Assembly: GCA_035048495.1 (NCBI GenBank)
Contig: CM068543.1
Span: 31,993,096-32,057,095 of the forward strand
DNA length: 64,000 nt
Direction of reading: 5' to 3'
Origin: Euptelea pleiosperma
Lineage: Eukaryota; Streptophyta; Magnoliopsida; Ranunculales; Eupteleaceae
How positions within the stretch are numbered: the stretch's first letter is position 1; the number at the start of each line of letters is the position of its first letter. This document shows, piece after piece, positions 1 through 11,979 of this stretch. A program made the translations under genes and the position numbers. Below the pieces are notes generated by a model that was given only the letters and a program-made list of their open reading frames with translations, ran no database searches and had not been told where the DNA came from.

Positions 1-674
1 TTGAATAGACGCCCTTTAAAAGGGCGTTTGTTAGCCGTTTCAACTTTAACTTTTGTAAGGAAGAGACGCCTTTTCAAAAGGTGTTTAGTTACTTTTTTTG
101 TAAATGTCTAAAGTCTTTTTTGTTTTTGTAAATACATTTAAATTTTTTTCTTTTAAGAAATTTTCTCGTATAAATTATTATATATATTAGAAATTATATA
201 ATATATTATATGTATATCTAGACGGTATAAAAATATTCGAATATATGTAACAGTTTAAAACATATATGTATAATTTTATACAATGTAAGTTATGTAACAT
301 TATGCACCGAATCAAGCGCAACATACATCATCATTTGTACAAACAAACACACATTATCAATTTTTTTACACAATTTGTTGAGTCCATCCAAACGTCGTAC
401 ATCCAAAGTCGTACGAATTTAACTTGCACGGATTCCAAAGTGCACCCAGCCTAAAATACCGGTGAAAAAAAAAGAGCCCAAACACTGAGAACAAATCAAT
501 CAAAAAAAAAAGTTAGGAAAAACAATGCTTTAATATCAAATTTCAGAATTTGTCTGATTCACCAATTCAAGCTTTGAACTGGCATTTGCAAGCCAATTTC
601 CCAGCCAATCAGAGTCCACAGCTAACCATGTTGGGTTTGGGAGTTGCAGAAATTACCTTAAAATCTGTTCAAAC
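1..674. other. 3' flank of ASF1, no gene seen
   Basis: AT-rich. Two short hairpins sit at the window edge: a palindrome of ACGCCC and GGGCGT around TTTAAAA at 9-28, and a related imperfect one near 66-92. The open frame at 266-454 has no recognisable content. Confidence 0.5.
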
Positions 675-916
675 CAAGGTTTTAAATGGTCTGTTATAAA
701 TGTTAAACAGTCCCTTAAACGTTACCATTACCTTTTAAACACAAAAAAACGTTACCATTATGACAGTTATAATGGGTCACATCAATAATATCTTGATACC
801 TGTAAAGAAACTTTTTTTTTCTAACAGCGATTATAACACCAAGGCCATTTTTTTTATTTGAGCATTAATTTTCAAACGTAATGGGGTCGAAGCGTTACTA
901 GACTTTTTAAACCATG
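675..916. mobile_element. hAT-type MITE, copy 1 (CAAGGTTTTAAA family)
   Basis: Flanked by an exact 8-bp duplication GTTCAAAC (667-674 and 917-924). Ends are inverted: CAAGGTTTTAAA at the left, TTTTTAAACCATG at the right. The inside carries GTTATAAT/ACGTTACC motifs also seen in the 9100-9374 copy. 242 bp, non-coding. An 8-bp TSD is the hAT superfamily hallmark. Confidence 0.8.
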
Positions 917-924
917 GTTCAAAC

Positions 925-1428
925 TAATGAGCAAGGAATTAGAATCAGATTATAGTTGAACATCTAGTTTAACAGAAATAAAATTAAATGAGAAATGCAC
1001 TCAGGACGTTTTCTTGCATAGGGTTTAAGAGATTCCTTTTAGACGAGACAACACAACCATTTCACCACTGTAATGCATTAACAGACGCTGAAGCAATTGC
1101 TTACAATCTCATCTCACTGACATGTTAGTCTGTAGTTGACACTCAAAAAACTTTTGGGTCTTTCATGTATTTTCACAGCTTGCAACAAACAGATGGTACA
1201 CAACAAATTCAACAAATACTGTACTGTACTGTACTTCTCCATCCAAGTAACATGTCAGACCAGCAGCATTGTTTTACAAACTGGAAACCATTCAACTCAC
1301 GCAAAGTTGATTTTCAAAATGCTTCAGAATCCTGGAAAACTGATCTCACCTGCAATGCTCATCACAGGATCCCCCTCCCATGACAAATCTGGAGATTTGG
1401 AATTTGCGTGTAGTTATGGTTTGGAAGT
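925..1428. other. Downstream region and probable 3' UTR of ASF1
   Basis: No gene is seen. The part next to 1429 should hold the ASF1 3' UTR, but I could not place the poly(A) site with confidence. The small open frames at 1136-1456 lack homology. Confidence 0.4.
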
Positions 1429-4400
1429 TCATGGTTCCGGCCCATCAGAAGGATGATCAGGTGGAGGGGGCTGTTCCCCGTTCTCATTAGTTTCAGGAGG
1501 ATGATCAGGTGAAGGGGGTGCCTGTCCTCCGTTCTCATTGGTTTCAGGATGGAAATTGATAGGGAACTTTGTGACTCGGGGCTTGTCGGCCAAAATATTT
1601 CTCTGGACCCTATCGACCAACACCTTTTGGGGAGGTTCCTCTCTTAGCTGTTCATCATCATAATCGTTGTTCACATAGTAGCCCACTCTGATAAACTCCT
1701 GTCCCAGATAAGAGCAAGTCAACAGCAACACTGTCACGCCAATAATATCCTCTTCACGGATCTTTGACGGGTCAGGAGGGTCTGCCTGGCAGTCCAAAAA
1801 CATCCTGATCAGTTTTGATACTATAAGCAATTCAAGAACAGAAAACCAATTTATAAAGAGTCAATGGGGATTGCCTGGAAGACAAAACGATAGTTGCCAA
1901 CATTGACAGGTCCAACGAGCACACTCTCTAAGAGTTGGTCATAAGTCTCATCCTCAGCAGATCCTACATAAACAAGTTTCCATTCCAAATCTGAAAGAAA
2001 TGACAAGGCAAAAAATTGTTACAAACTGGCAAAGATATCAAAGCAGCAACAGAATTTGATCAACCACAGAGCTGACTCAAACTTGAGCTTGATATGACTG
2101 GACAAACAAAAAACATAATAAATAAAAATTTGAAAAAAAAAAAACACAATTTAATTGGACAGTTCTTCGGATCAGTGGGTGTGTCCAAGTGGCAAAGGCA
2201 CATGATTTGAGATGAAGCGCTGTCTCATGGTAGATTTTTCGAATCAAATATCCATGTCAAGTTAAGCTATAAATATGTTTAGACTTGTCCTACTCTCACT
2301 CCTGAATTGTGTTAACACGTGAATGGAGCAGCCTCATGATAGCTGTATTATTTCCTTTCCAGTCAGAGAGAGAGAGATTTGCCTTCCCGAGGATATAATA
2401 CAGCTGTTAGTCGAGGCAAATATTAATTCCGTCAAGAGAAATATTACTCGAAAAGATTTTTATCTAAAATGACTGACATATATCCACACACTTGTCTGTG
2501 TCATTGTAATAGCTTTAAGTTAATAGCAGTTAACTTTGTTCATAACTTAATATGATAATAAGAATAAGAATCTATAACTAATATATATGTACGTATTTAT
2601 GATAGAAATAAATGTTTTCATTCTCTTTAAAGAGAAAACCCTGCGCTCTTGGAGAAGGCAAAGCAACACGAGCCACAAGCACTAATTTTGGTAGGAGCTA
2701 TGGGATATGGTCATCATTATTCTTATTAGTCTTGTGACAGTAACAACTAACAACTTATCGCTCCTACTCTGTGCGGACATGGGGTCTTCTTCTTCCTTGT
2801 GCATTAGAACATGTGTGCAACAAGGATGGTTGTTGACTGTTGTGTACAAGTACAACCAATTAATTGCTCTCTTACTTTTCCTTTTTTTTGGATTATATTA
2901 TTTGAAGATAACGATCCTAAAATTGTGATTTAAGGAGATAATGAAATTCTGAATATTTTTAGTTGTTATGAATATAATCCATAACAATAAATTCTAGAGG
3001 AACCCATTTGCTCACCTGTCACCTGGCATCTTTGACTACACTGACTGATATAAAGCTTAAGATGGTTAGTCAGTTCTCCATTTTGGAGGAATTCAAAGAC
3101 AACTACCAACCTTGATGTGAATTAGAAAGCTATTTGCGATTGTAAATCTACTATGAAAAATGTAATATGTGATTGGTGTTAAATTTTGAAGGGTACTCCT
3201 ATGTAAATGCTCAGATTGCCCAAAATTGGGGGTATCTTAGAGATGAAAGAAGCTTTTCTCCAGTCCTATCAGCATCAAAGACTCAATGCAGCAAAGGTGA
3301 GGGTTCTCCTTCAAGGAATAAAAAACTAAATTATCTTGCTTTGACCAATGTATTAAATTTCAACATATTTTAACTGTTTCGGTTGTAATATTTTGCTTTA
3401 GAGGGGGTCGATACGAAACATTACATGTACTGTCGAAAACACACATTTTATTCATTTCAGTCCGAATCTCAATGAACAATATATTTTGATCAAATATTCA
3501 ACCCACAATTATAGAAACTCAAAATTCCAATCGAAATGTTTTGACCATAAGAAACATTTAATTGGAGCTCAAAAAAACCTTTAAAAACCTATTTTTTAAG
3601 TCTAAATCGATTCTCCTGTGCTAAATTAGTCCAATACAACAATCCCACTTCGAGGCGTTTGGGGAAAAACTTGTTAGAGATGTGGAAGTTGATTTTGATT
3701 GTGTTTTTGTTTCAATTCTTGCAGAGTATTTTTCATGACACATAAAGATGTGTATGGAGGAGATTTCGTTTGGCAGCGGGTCCTAGTCTTACAGGACAAG
3801 TAGAATCCAACTATAACTATTGTGGGTGCTCGGGGATAGCGGGCTGTCCCAATTGAAGTAGCCCTTGGTCGATATGGATGCAAATTAAACAGCCCAACCT
3901 AAGCCCTACAAGCTCAACCCAACCTTGGGCCAAGCATTTCCTACTTTCAGTTAGGCTCGGGATGGGATTTCAAAGCTCGACTAAAAGTTGGGCCAGGCTC
4001 AAGTTGAGGCTTCAAGCAACCAGACCTAAGTGACCAGAGCGTAGTGCGGGAGCGGGTGAGAGTGCGACAGCAGGTACGGGAGAGCATCGAATTCAATAAG
4101 GTCCCAAAATTGGGAGCGCCTCCAAAGCGTGTTATACATATCCAAAACCGGGTTTCCGTCCACTCAGGGCTTCACTCAAGCAAAGCAGAACTCTGATAAT
4201 GGAGGTCCATCAACAAAGTTGATGACGGATGACTGTGTGGGCCACGTGGCATAATCTTATATATTAACGACCATATGGATGTTTTTCCCTACTTTAGGTA
4301 GACCTACATACCAAAAATGAGCCTGATTAGTGATTTCTAACCTTTGGATCTTAGTACCCCAAATAATCATTAAAATCCATGACTAAAAATAGACCATGAA

Positions 4401-7400
4401 AAGGACTAATCCAACAAATTGAAATTACCAATCACGTTGAATTTTGGTGTGTAAGTCCATCTAGGGATCTATACGGCACTCAAATTGTGGTCCATTTCGT
4501 ATGTAAGAGTGTGCTACAAATTGTGGTCCATCATCAAGATTTGATGAGGCCCCTACAATCACTCACGTGCTGCCCCTTTATATATAAGGTAAGTCATCAA
4601 TTTCATCAAGAGGTTAAAAAAACTCTCCTGAAAGTTCCAACTTCCGCCCACCAACTCTTCTTTCATCCCATACCGACTCTCTCTCTCTCTCTCTCCACTT
4701 GGGGCAATTCCAAGGCAATTTCTCTCTCCGATCTCCTTTGTTTCTGTGTTCTCATATCTTGTTTTCCTTTCTGATTTTTGTTCTATTTTACAAAATCTTC
4801 AATCTTAGGTTTTTATGATTTGGGAACTTTTGAAAGTAACATCTCGTCCTGGATTTTAGTTGAGGGTTCAAATGCTCTGGTTCTATTTTTACCAAATCAT
4901 CTCGTCTGAGATTTGGGAACTTTTTGGGTGATGTTCATTGAAATGTATAATTTGTCATGAGATCGTGGAAATCTATTTTTACGAAATGATCTCTGATGAT
5001 TCAAAGCTTTTTGCAACTGCCATCTCCAAAACTTAGGATCACAAACTACAACTCAAGGGAGTGCGATTTGGAAGCGAATCCGTACTCGAACCGCGGACTC
5101 GCGGTTTGAGTCCGGGATCGGTATCCCTTTAGGTCAGTTCTAGTTACTAAGAACCAGACCCAACCCGAGCCTAACCTCTATTCTGTATATAATATATCTA
5201 AAATATTACTCATAAAAACTTCTTTTTATTCTCACCTAGCTTTTGTGTGATAATTGTAAACCCAATCTGACTAACCCAACTTAGCCTAACTAGGCTCAGG
5301 CATGGTTGAAAGTTTTTCCCAAAGCTGAAAAGTTTCACTCAAAGCCGGATTGTTTCGCTCGAAACATTTCAATTTTGGCCTAGGAAGGTGCAAGAAACCT
5401 ATCTGTTTCAAGTTTCGGTCCAACTATGCCCAAACTCAGTCTGACTGAATCTGAATAGTCGAGTCAAATCGGTCCAAGGCAAAGAGAGAGAGAGAAGAAA
5501 CCCAACTTTATAAACCCTTAACTTGTTCAATTCTAGTTTGTAAAAAGAGAAGAGGAGGGAGGCGTACCTAACTACTTGTTGCATGCCTTCTTTCTACTAG
5601 CTACTGTTGCATGCTGCTCTTCTTCTTCTTTAGGTTCCGTTCCACCCAATTTCAATTAATTTCATCAGAAACCATTGAAACGTTTTGGTTTCATCCATTT
5701 GGTTTAGTCCATAGATGAAACCAAAACAAAACTGGGTATTTTGAACCATGGGCTCAAGCTAGAGATGAGTAACTTAGGTTGGGCACATGGGGGCTCAGGC
5801 TCAAGTTTGGTTGGGCTTGGGTTAAGTTGTCCAAACCTCAAGTTAGGCGTGAACTAACCCCCAACCTGCCTAAGCTGCACCCTTACGGGCCAGTGTTTTC
5901 TTAACGTGGTACATTGCACAAAATATTTGAAGGAGGTGAGACTACAAATGCAAAGACTTTTAAAGGAGAGGTTGCTGATGAGCAAGGAAATGAGTAGAAT
6001 TAAGAGTGAGTTTTGAGAGGTAATGATGAAGTAATTGTGTTGAAAGGTTGAAACAATACAATTCATGGACAATTGAGATTCCAGTGCCATTAGATTGTCA
6101 CTGCATAGATTAAGACAAACTACAGAGCTGTATGGAAATTCTCTTGTTGATCATGGAATATAAAGTTGAGGAGATCAAGGACACCAAAACCAAATTTCCA
6201 GCATTCGATTTGAGAGGTGGGTGGCAATTTATTAAGTGCTGAGAAGTTGGATGCTGCTACGAGCAATAAGGCTGTAAACAAGGCACTTCACTAGCCAAAG
6301 CCTTGAGGCGTAAGCCTCACGCACAAGCATTTTTTATGTAGATAAGTATTTAAATATATTAAATGCAGCAAAAATTCAAAAAAAAAAAAAAAGCATACTT
6401 CCAAGTTTCATATTTCCAATTCCAAGTCCCAGAAAACAAAGGAAGGAGTGAAGGTGGTGTGAAGAAAAAGAAGAAGAAAACGAAGGGGTGCTGGATTGCA
6501 GAGGAAAACAAAGGAAGAAAAAGGTGTGAAGAAGAAGAAGGCAGCAAAGCGGTGATGGACTGCTGAAGGAGGAGGTGTACAAAACCTTGAGACATTACTA
6601 TTTTTTGCTTACGAGATGCTGACTGGAGACATTGGTTGCTGCACATTGGGCCCTTCAATGCTGGTCAGAGACATTGAAGACGAAGACGTTGGTTGCCGGC
6701 TGCATGTTGAAGACGAAAGTAGAAAGAAGACAAAGGGGCTGGACTGCTGGGTCCCTTTTGAATATAAAACTTAGGGCTTTTTTATTTGGGTCAAGATCCG
6801 CGAACCAACTTTTTGCAATCATAATTTCACTAATGCTCTCGCGTGTTGATTCCAAGAATCCAACGGTGGTTGTGTGTGCTAAGCTAGCATTCACTAGATT
6901 CACTTTTTGTCAAAGCACAATCACCGTTGGATTCTCAGAATCCACGCCTGAGAGCATTAGTGAAATTATTAGAGCAAAAAAGTTGGTCCTCAAATCCTGG
7001 TCCTTTTTATTTTTATATCTTATATAAACGACACCTTTTTTCAATATCTTGACATTCTTTTTTTAATTCTTTTTAATGATTTACCAAAAGATCACCTCAA
7101 GACCGGACTTTTAAATTATTGAATATTTCTTATAAGATGTCCACGAAGCGAAACTCTCATTTAATCATTTGAAGTCTTTTACTACTTGTCCTAATATCAC
7201 ATTTTCTATTTATAAACTTCAATTCAATAATGTATATTACCCATGTTGTATTGTCCTGAATTGGTCATCTCAATTCTCAACGAGTAAACAAGGTATTTTT
7301 TGGAAGTATCACAATGTTGACAATGATGGCGGGTTGCTGACCTATTTGAGAGTAGTGATTTCAATCTTAATACTCTTTATCCTTCTCACATAAAACACAA

Positions 7401-10259
7401 GTTTTTAAGTGTTTGTTGCTCTAGCATTTTTGGTTTACCTATTATAGAAATGTAGTTAGTTGGAAACACTTCCGACCTATGTAACAAGGATGTCGATGTC
7501 CGACGCGGCAACCTAAAAAATCTGATACGGAGACACATCCGTAATATACTTATTAAAATATATTAATATAAATGAATGCTTAAAATTATTAATAAAATAA
7601 TAAAAAATAGAAAATAAAGCAGAAAATATTTATTGGTTTATTATTGTATGGAGGATGGAACACACCAACACGCTTTTAGAAATCAATTTTATATTAAAAA
7701 TTATTAAAACAAGGGATGACACGGCCAGAAGTGTCCAGATTTGTGTCGGGAATTGTCGACACGCATATTCGGGTGTCCAACACAGCAAAAAACCCTAAAA
7801 GTGCAGTGTCCTTGTTACATAGCTTCCAACTAAAGCTGCCAAGACCATGTATGTCATATTCACCAGTATAAATAAGAGGAAGATGATTTAAATCAACTTC
7901 AATCGGCTTTTTTTAGCATAGAAGATAAATGGGTAGGGTATGTCCAAAAAGAAAAGGAAAAAAATTGAAAACAAATTTTCATATGTTTGGCTTGTATACG
8001 TGGCTGTATAATCGAGGCTTAAGCCTCGATTGTGTCTCAAGCAACAATTGAGTAAGGCGTAAGCCTCTTACAAACTAGTCAAGGCTTAAGCCTTGAAACC
8101 AAGGCCCCAAGCCTTGCTTTGAGGTATGAGCCTCACACACCTTTAGGTGGGATTTTTAAAACAATGCATAACATTGAATCAGGGGCTGAATCCTATAATC
8201 ATTAATAAGCAGCACTTTTATTAGGGCCCTGGCAAGATGGCCACAGGCGCGGGAAGGGGGTGTACGAGGCAAAGATCTATGTGGATGTGACCTCCCCGTG
8301 TATTATGCAATCTTTATTATAAGATTATATAGTTAAAGTCATATGATCATGATCATTTTCATATATCATTATTACATATTTTAGGGTATTATGCTCTTAC
8401 ATACCTAACCCAACATATACAAGAGCGTAATTAATCTTCATTTTACATTCCCACTAGTCATTTATATTTCTTAAGGTTTCAACGAAAATTTCCACAATAT
8501 TCCCATTCTTTCCCTGAGAAATTACAATAATTCCACATTGTTAAAAAATATTTCCATGAAACATTACCATTTCTAGGCTAACCAAAATATACTTCAAAAC
8601 CCTTGGATTTGACACTCTTTTGGTTGTAAAGGTAGTTACATCATAGCTTGGGAATCAAACGCATCAAATGATCCTTAGAGATCTGCAAATATTGTGAAAA
8701 TATTAAAGAATCGTCCTTGGGCCAAAGAGGTTTGTGCAATCATACTCATTGGGTGTCAATGCTAAAGCCATCCTGTTGACCAATGGTGTGTATTGATATT
8801 CACGAAAGCGACCCATAGTCTCCTTTTCCTTCTTAATGCAATTTATTTGCTTATAAAATATAAACCACAACTAGAATGTTATTCTTTGTCAATTGATGAT
8901 TTGCATATCAATATTCCATGTTTGACAACTCGCTAATACAAAAATCTCAACATACATTAGAACCCTACACCATTGATCAAACATCCGTGAGTATCAAAGA
9001 GTGTCAACATATGTGCCTGTTATAGTTGGATAACTCACCGAATTAAAGTAATTTTTGTTTCTATGGTTTTTAATAAGTACGTGTTTAAGTAGTTCTTCCC
9101 AAGGTTTGAAAGGGGCCATTATAACGGACTGAGGGAGTTAACGTTTTTTCCGTTATAACAGCCGTTATAACAAAATATAACTCTCAGGGGCAAAAACGGA
9201 AAATAACAGGAAAAATTCTGCTGAAATTCAAAATTGGAACAAAAACAAAAAATTACGGAAATTACGGCCGGTTTTTTCAGAAAATAACAGCCATTATTTT
9301 TTAGCGTTTTAACAGTACATAATGTAACGGGGGAGGTCTGAATCCGTTATAACGGCAGTTTTTTAAACCATGGTTCTTCCTAAGGAACTCATGTTAATAA
9401 AAGTACGATATATTGGGAGTAGAAACTATTACATTTAGTAGGTGTCTCTCCTTATAGGAAGATGAGTTAGACTCCTCAAAGAGTTACCGATTTTACACTA
9501 TCGAGAAAGGTACTTTATCAATTCTCACAACCTAATCCTTCATCAGGTTACAGGGGTTTTTTCATCTGCAATCAGAATAAGACTCCAATGGAGTGAAGAT
9601 CAAGCTCCTTTGGAAGAGGTTGATTAATCTAATGTGATCTCTTGGGTATCGAGAAAGGTGTTGGGTCCTTGGAGGCTTGCAAATATCCTCCCTGACCATA
9701 CATGCACAATCTATTAGTAGATGTGGACAATTCATTGATCTATGTACTTAAAAATGAGGTTATAAAACCTTCCAACAAGAGCAATGATTTTTTTGGAGGG
9801 TAAGCCGGAGTAGAACTCCCGAACACGTGATTGAACTACACCACCAGACTATTATCAATAAACCAGCTAACTATTTCAAACGTATTCTGTTATAAACAAT
9901 AGAACCCTCAATGCTACAGAGATCTTTAAATTGCTTAACATTTCCATAATTTCCAAGTTTAATTTCTACTTCAATTGGAAAATAATTAGATGTCTATGCA
10001 AAAGTATCACAATATCACAAAACCTAACAAACAAATTTCATCGTTCTGTAACCCTAGCTACACCTCCAATCCACAAATCATTAAAAAAAAATCAGGAAAT
10101 ATCAAAATCAAGATTCTACGAGAAATAGGGGAAAAGAGAAGAAACTATACCGTCTTTCAGAGGAATCAAGCACTCATAAGAGATCTCAAACTGAAAAGGG
10201 TTGAGAAACGCCGCGGGATTGTCTAAGACGGTCACGTTAGTTATATTCACGGCGCTCAT
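1429..10259 (-). CDS. ASF1: Histone chaperone ASF1 (anti-silencing function 1), three exons, complete
   Basis: Nuclear chaperone that hands H3-H4 dimers to CAF-1 or HIRA during replication, repair and silencing. Exons on the minus strand: 10259-10151, 1990-1875 and 1785-1429, giving 193 residues; phases agree (108+1, 2+114, 354+stop). It starts [15 protein letters not shown], and the immunoglobulin-like core runs to about residue 155 ([11 protein letters not shown]). Family histone-contact residues fall at their usual numbers: D54, V94 (in GVTVLLLTC) and R108 (in [13 protein letters not shown]). The tail is acidic and proline-rich, with two related [18 protein letters not shown] repeats. The start is the only ATG that gives the family N terminus. 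Intron 1 is 8160 bp, unusually long. Intron 2 (1874-1786) begins GC instead of GT, since no GT lies where homology needs the junction. Length matches plant ASF1 (about 190-220 aa). The reading frame is intact, so the gene is probably functional. Confidence 0.95.
4222..4475. repeat. Foldback MITE of the family tandemly repeated at 12.4-13.8 kb
   Basis: Shares the blocks CCACGTGGCA, TATGGATGTTT, GAGCCTGATTAGTGATTT and, inverted, AATCACGTTGAATTTTGG with the 377-bp units at 12408-13760. Ends are approximate and no clear TSD was found. Confidence 0.5.
4677..4695. repeat. CT microsatellite
   Basis: About nine perfect CT dinucleotides inside ASF1 intron 1. Confidence 0.9.
6821..6969. mobile_element. 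Foldback MITE in ASF1 intron 1
   Basis: Two arms of about 55 bp face each other: ATAATTTCACTAATGCTCTC at the left and GAGCATTAGTGAAATTAT at the right, each followed inward by ATTC..AGAATCCAACGGTG-type sequence. The loop is about 40 bp. Non-coding. Superfamily not assigned, because no clear target duplication was found. Confidence 0.7.
7477..7822. mobile_element. hAT-type non-autonomous element in ASF1 intron 1
   Basis: Inverted ends CTATGTAACAAGG and CCTTGTTACATAG. Near-perfect 8-bp duplication CTTCCGAC (7469-7476) and CTTCCAAC (7823-7830). The inside is rich in GTGTCC/GGACAC blocks flanking an AT-rich centre. No coding capacity. Confidence 0.75.
9100..9374. mobile_element. hAT-type MITE, copy 2 (CAAGGTTTGAAA family)
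   Basis: Exact 8-bp duplication GTTCTTCC (9092-9099 and 9375-9382). Ends CAAGGTTTGAAA and TTTAAACCATG are inverted, as in 675-916. The inside contains repeated CCGTTATAAC motifs in both orientations. 275 bp, non-coding. Confidence 0.8.
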
Positions 10260-10435
10260 TGCCTTGAATGGAAAGCCAACTCTGCTGAAGCTTCCGTCGA
10301 TATATCAACAAAAACCCTAGATTGCAGAAACCTCATCGAAAACCAGAAACCCTGACACAAAATCAAAGAAGAATACAAAGCAAAAAAAACCTGAGAAATG
10401 GATTTCTTTCGCCGTTCTCGTTTATCTTCCAACGC

Positions 10436-10442
10436 TTTTATA
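10436..10442 (-). promoter_or_regulatory. TATA box-like motif of ASF1
   Basis: TATAAAA on the minus strand, about 177 bp before the ASF1 start codon. The stretch between it and the ATG is pyrimidine-rich and has typical plant 5' leader character (AGGGTTT blocks). No other TATA box is evident nearer the gene. Confidence 0.45.
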
Positions 10443-10525
10443 CGAGAGAGTACGGACTAATGGAAATGGACCGTCGTTTTACCGGCTGTAGCCAGTTGGA
10501 GCGAGGGAGGGAATGCACAGTGCAG

Positions 10526-10535
10526 TTTGGCGGGA
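10526..10535 (+). promoter_or_regulatory. Candidate E2F site in the ASF1 promoter
   Basis: TTTGGCGGGA fits the E2F consensus WTTSSCSS. It lies about 270 bp upstream of the ASF1 ATG and about 85 bp upstream of the TATA-like box. Arabidopsis ASF1 genes are reported E2F targets, which makes the site plausible; binding here is inferred from the match alone. Confidence 0.5.
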
Positions 10536-10703
10536 GAATTTTGAACATTTGTTGTACGAAAGAGGCGGAGTTCGCATTTTATGTCTTCCGGGGTGGAGTT
10601 AGGGTTTTATGCTTTGGTTGGCCAAAAGTAACGAGAGAGAAGGCTCGTATACTTTCAAACTTTTAGGGTATTTTTGCAATACTCCCTGGAAATTGGAAGT
10701 ATA

Positions 10704-10943
10704 TAGTAAGACCCCTAGCCTTTCAAACTTTAGGAATACCCTCCTTGACCTAGTTTAATAATAGTTGACTCAAGTTAAAAGGAACTTGAATCAATCACCA
10801 TTAATGGTGTATTTGCAATATTTTGGTCCTTTCAAGAGTGCATTAACAGGCGCACGACGCATGTCATGTTTTCGAGTCATATGATAGTTAAACTAGGTCA
10901 AGGGGTGTCTTCCTAAAGTTTGAAAGTATAAGAGGTATTACTA
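10704..10943. repeat. Foldback MITE upstream of ASF1
   Basis: Inverted arms: TTTCAAACTTTAGGAATACC followed by CCTTGACCTAGTTTAA at the left, and TTAAACTAGGTCAAGG with CCTAAAGTTTGAAAG at the right. It lies about 450 bp upstream of the ASF1 ATG. Outer ends are approximate. Confidence 0.65.
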
Positions 10944-11366
10944 ATTACTTTTAAATCAGGTGGTGTTAAAAAAGATCAAATTTTAGTATCATCCCTACTG
11001 TAGCACGTCATATGTGCATTCAAACCACTGGATGTCTTTTGAAATTTGTGGGCAATGATCATGAGTAGGGGTGTCAATCCAGCCCTACCCTGCCCTTTTA
11101 AAGCCCTGAAAAGAGGGCTTTTTTTTAATAAACTTCCAGCCCTTAGGGCCAGGCCGGGCCCAAATATGCAAGGCCTTTCTAAATAAGGACCTACCTGGCC
11201 CTTAGCAAATCATCTTTGTTATATTTACTATTTTAAATTCTATTTTATAAAACAACACACATAATGCATCTTTTTTTTTTCGGAAAATTTTCGAAACGAA
11301 CCCGAATTTTAGGGTATTTTCCTAAAATATCCGTATTTTTGTATATTTGTCAAAACAAACCTAGAA

Positions 11367-11588
11367 CGCCGAACCGTTGGGCGGATTTTAAAAATACCAA
11401 AATTGCCCTTGGAATAAATGAGAATGTTGGCGGTGCAAAGATACGCCAAACAGTATGGCGTATCGCTTAGAATATCGCCTAACCGTCTGGCATTTTGCTT
11501 GGAATATCGCCATACGGTTTGGCGGTTTCTGAATGGATACGCCAAACGGTTCGGCGGTTCCTTTTGTTATACGCCAAAGGAAAAACTC
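11367..11588. repeat. Left subterminal palindrome array, 32-bp period
   Basis: 17-bp palindromes of form CGCCNNACNGTNTGGCG start at 11367, 11444, 11476, 11508 and 11540, with a half site (CGCCAAAGG) at 11572. From 11444 on the spacing is exactly 32 bp, with 15-bp spacers that often end in ATA. Placed between the MULE terminus and the PMD gene, it probably binds a protein as a dimer on one face of the helix (about three turns per repeat). Confidence 0.9.
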
Positions 11589-11679
11589 TTCCGGCGACTT
11601 CCTCCGCCTCCTTGTCCGCTGAAAGCCCGTCGTAACTCGGTGGTTTGTGCTCCCGAAGAAACTTTCCGGCCCCTCAGGT

Positions 11680-11979
11680 AAGTCAAATATTTTTACATCT
11701 TGGTAACAGTAAAAAAAAATTTACTGTTAACCAACCTTTTTTTTTTTTTAACTTTTCACTGTTAATATTTTTTTACTTCTCTAACTTTTAACCCACATTT
11801 TTTTACTCTAAAGTTGGGGTTAAAATTGTTTGAATGGAATCATTGTTGGTGAGGATGGTCTTTATGGTGAAGAGATCACCTTAAAAAAAATTCAGATCAT
11901 TCTAAGATCTGTAGAATGGTTTACAAGTTGAAGAATCCGTGGACCGTCAATTGTATACCTGGGATCTTTTCATTTGCTG
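11680..11979. other. MULE left-end spacer
   Basis: T-rich sequence followed by a block (11830-11960) that matches the inner part of the MITE pair at 38388-39179 (GGTGAGGATGGTCT, GGTTTACAAGTTGAAGAAT). No gene is seen. Confidence 0.5.

Larger units (their letters stand above)
1991..10150 (-). other. ASF1 intron 1 (8160 bp), packed with small repeats
   Basis: Bounded by GT (10150-10149) and AG (1992-1991) and flanked by exons whose split Asp codon joins cleanly (G + AT). It holds two hAT MITEs (7477-7822, 9100-9374), a foldback (6821-6969), a hairpin repeat (about 4222-4475), GCCCAACC-rich and AAGCCTTGAGGC-rich repeat tracts (3890-4040, 5760-5860, 6280-6350, 7990-8150), a CT microsatellite and A-rich tracts. 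Open frames inside are low complexity. No nested gene is seen. Confidence 0.85.
10260..10703 (-). promoter_or_regulatory. ASF1 5' UTR and proximal promoter
   Basis: Contains the leader, the TATA-like box (10436-10442) and the E2F-like site (10526-10535). The plus-strand open frame at 10322-10666 is antisense promoter sequence with no family resemblance. Confidence 0.55.

Noticed and set aside
1..92. Hairpins at the window start as a transcription terminator
   Set aside because: Intrinsic terminators are not used by plant nuclear genes; more likely the end of a repeat cut by the window edge.
1136..1456. 106-codon plus-strand frame
   Set aside because: Overlaps the end of ASF1 antisense; no family features.
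4487..4774. 95-codon plus frame
   Set aside because: Driven by the CT microsatellite; no domain.
6359..6658. Lys- or Phe-rich frames on both strands
   Set aside because: Products of A/G-rich low-complexity sequence in the ASF1 intron.
10322..10666. 114-codon plus-strand frame upstream of ASF1
   Set aside because: Antisense to the ASF1 leader and promoter, no recognisable domain.
11444..11588. Palindromes at 32-bp spacing read as a CRISPR array
   Set aside because: Plant nuclear transposon end, 15-bp spacers, mirrored at the other terminus, no cas genes.
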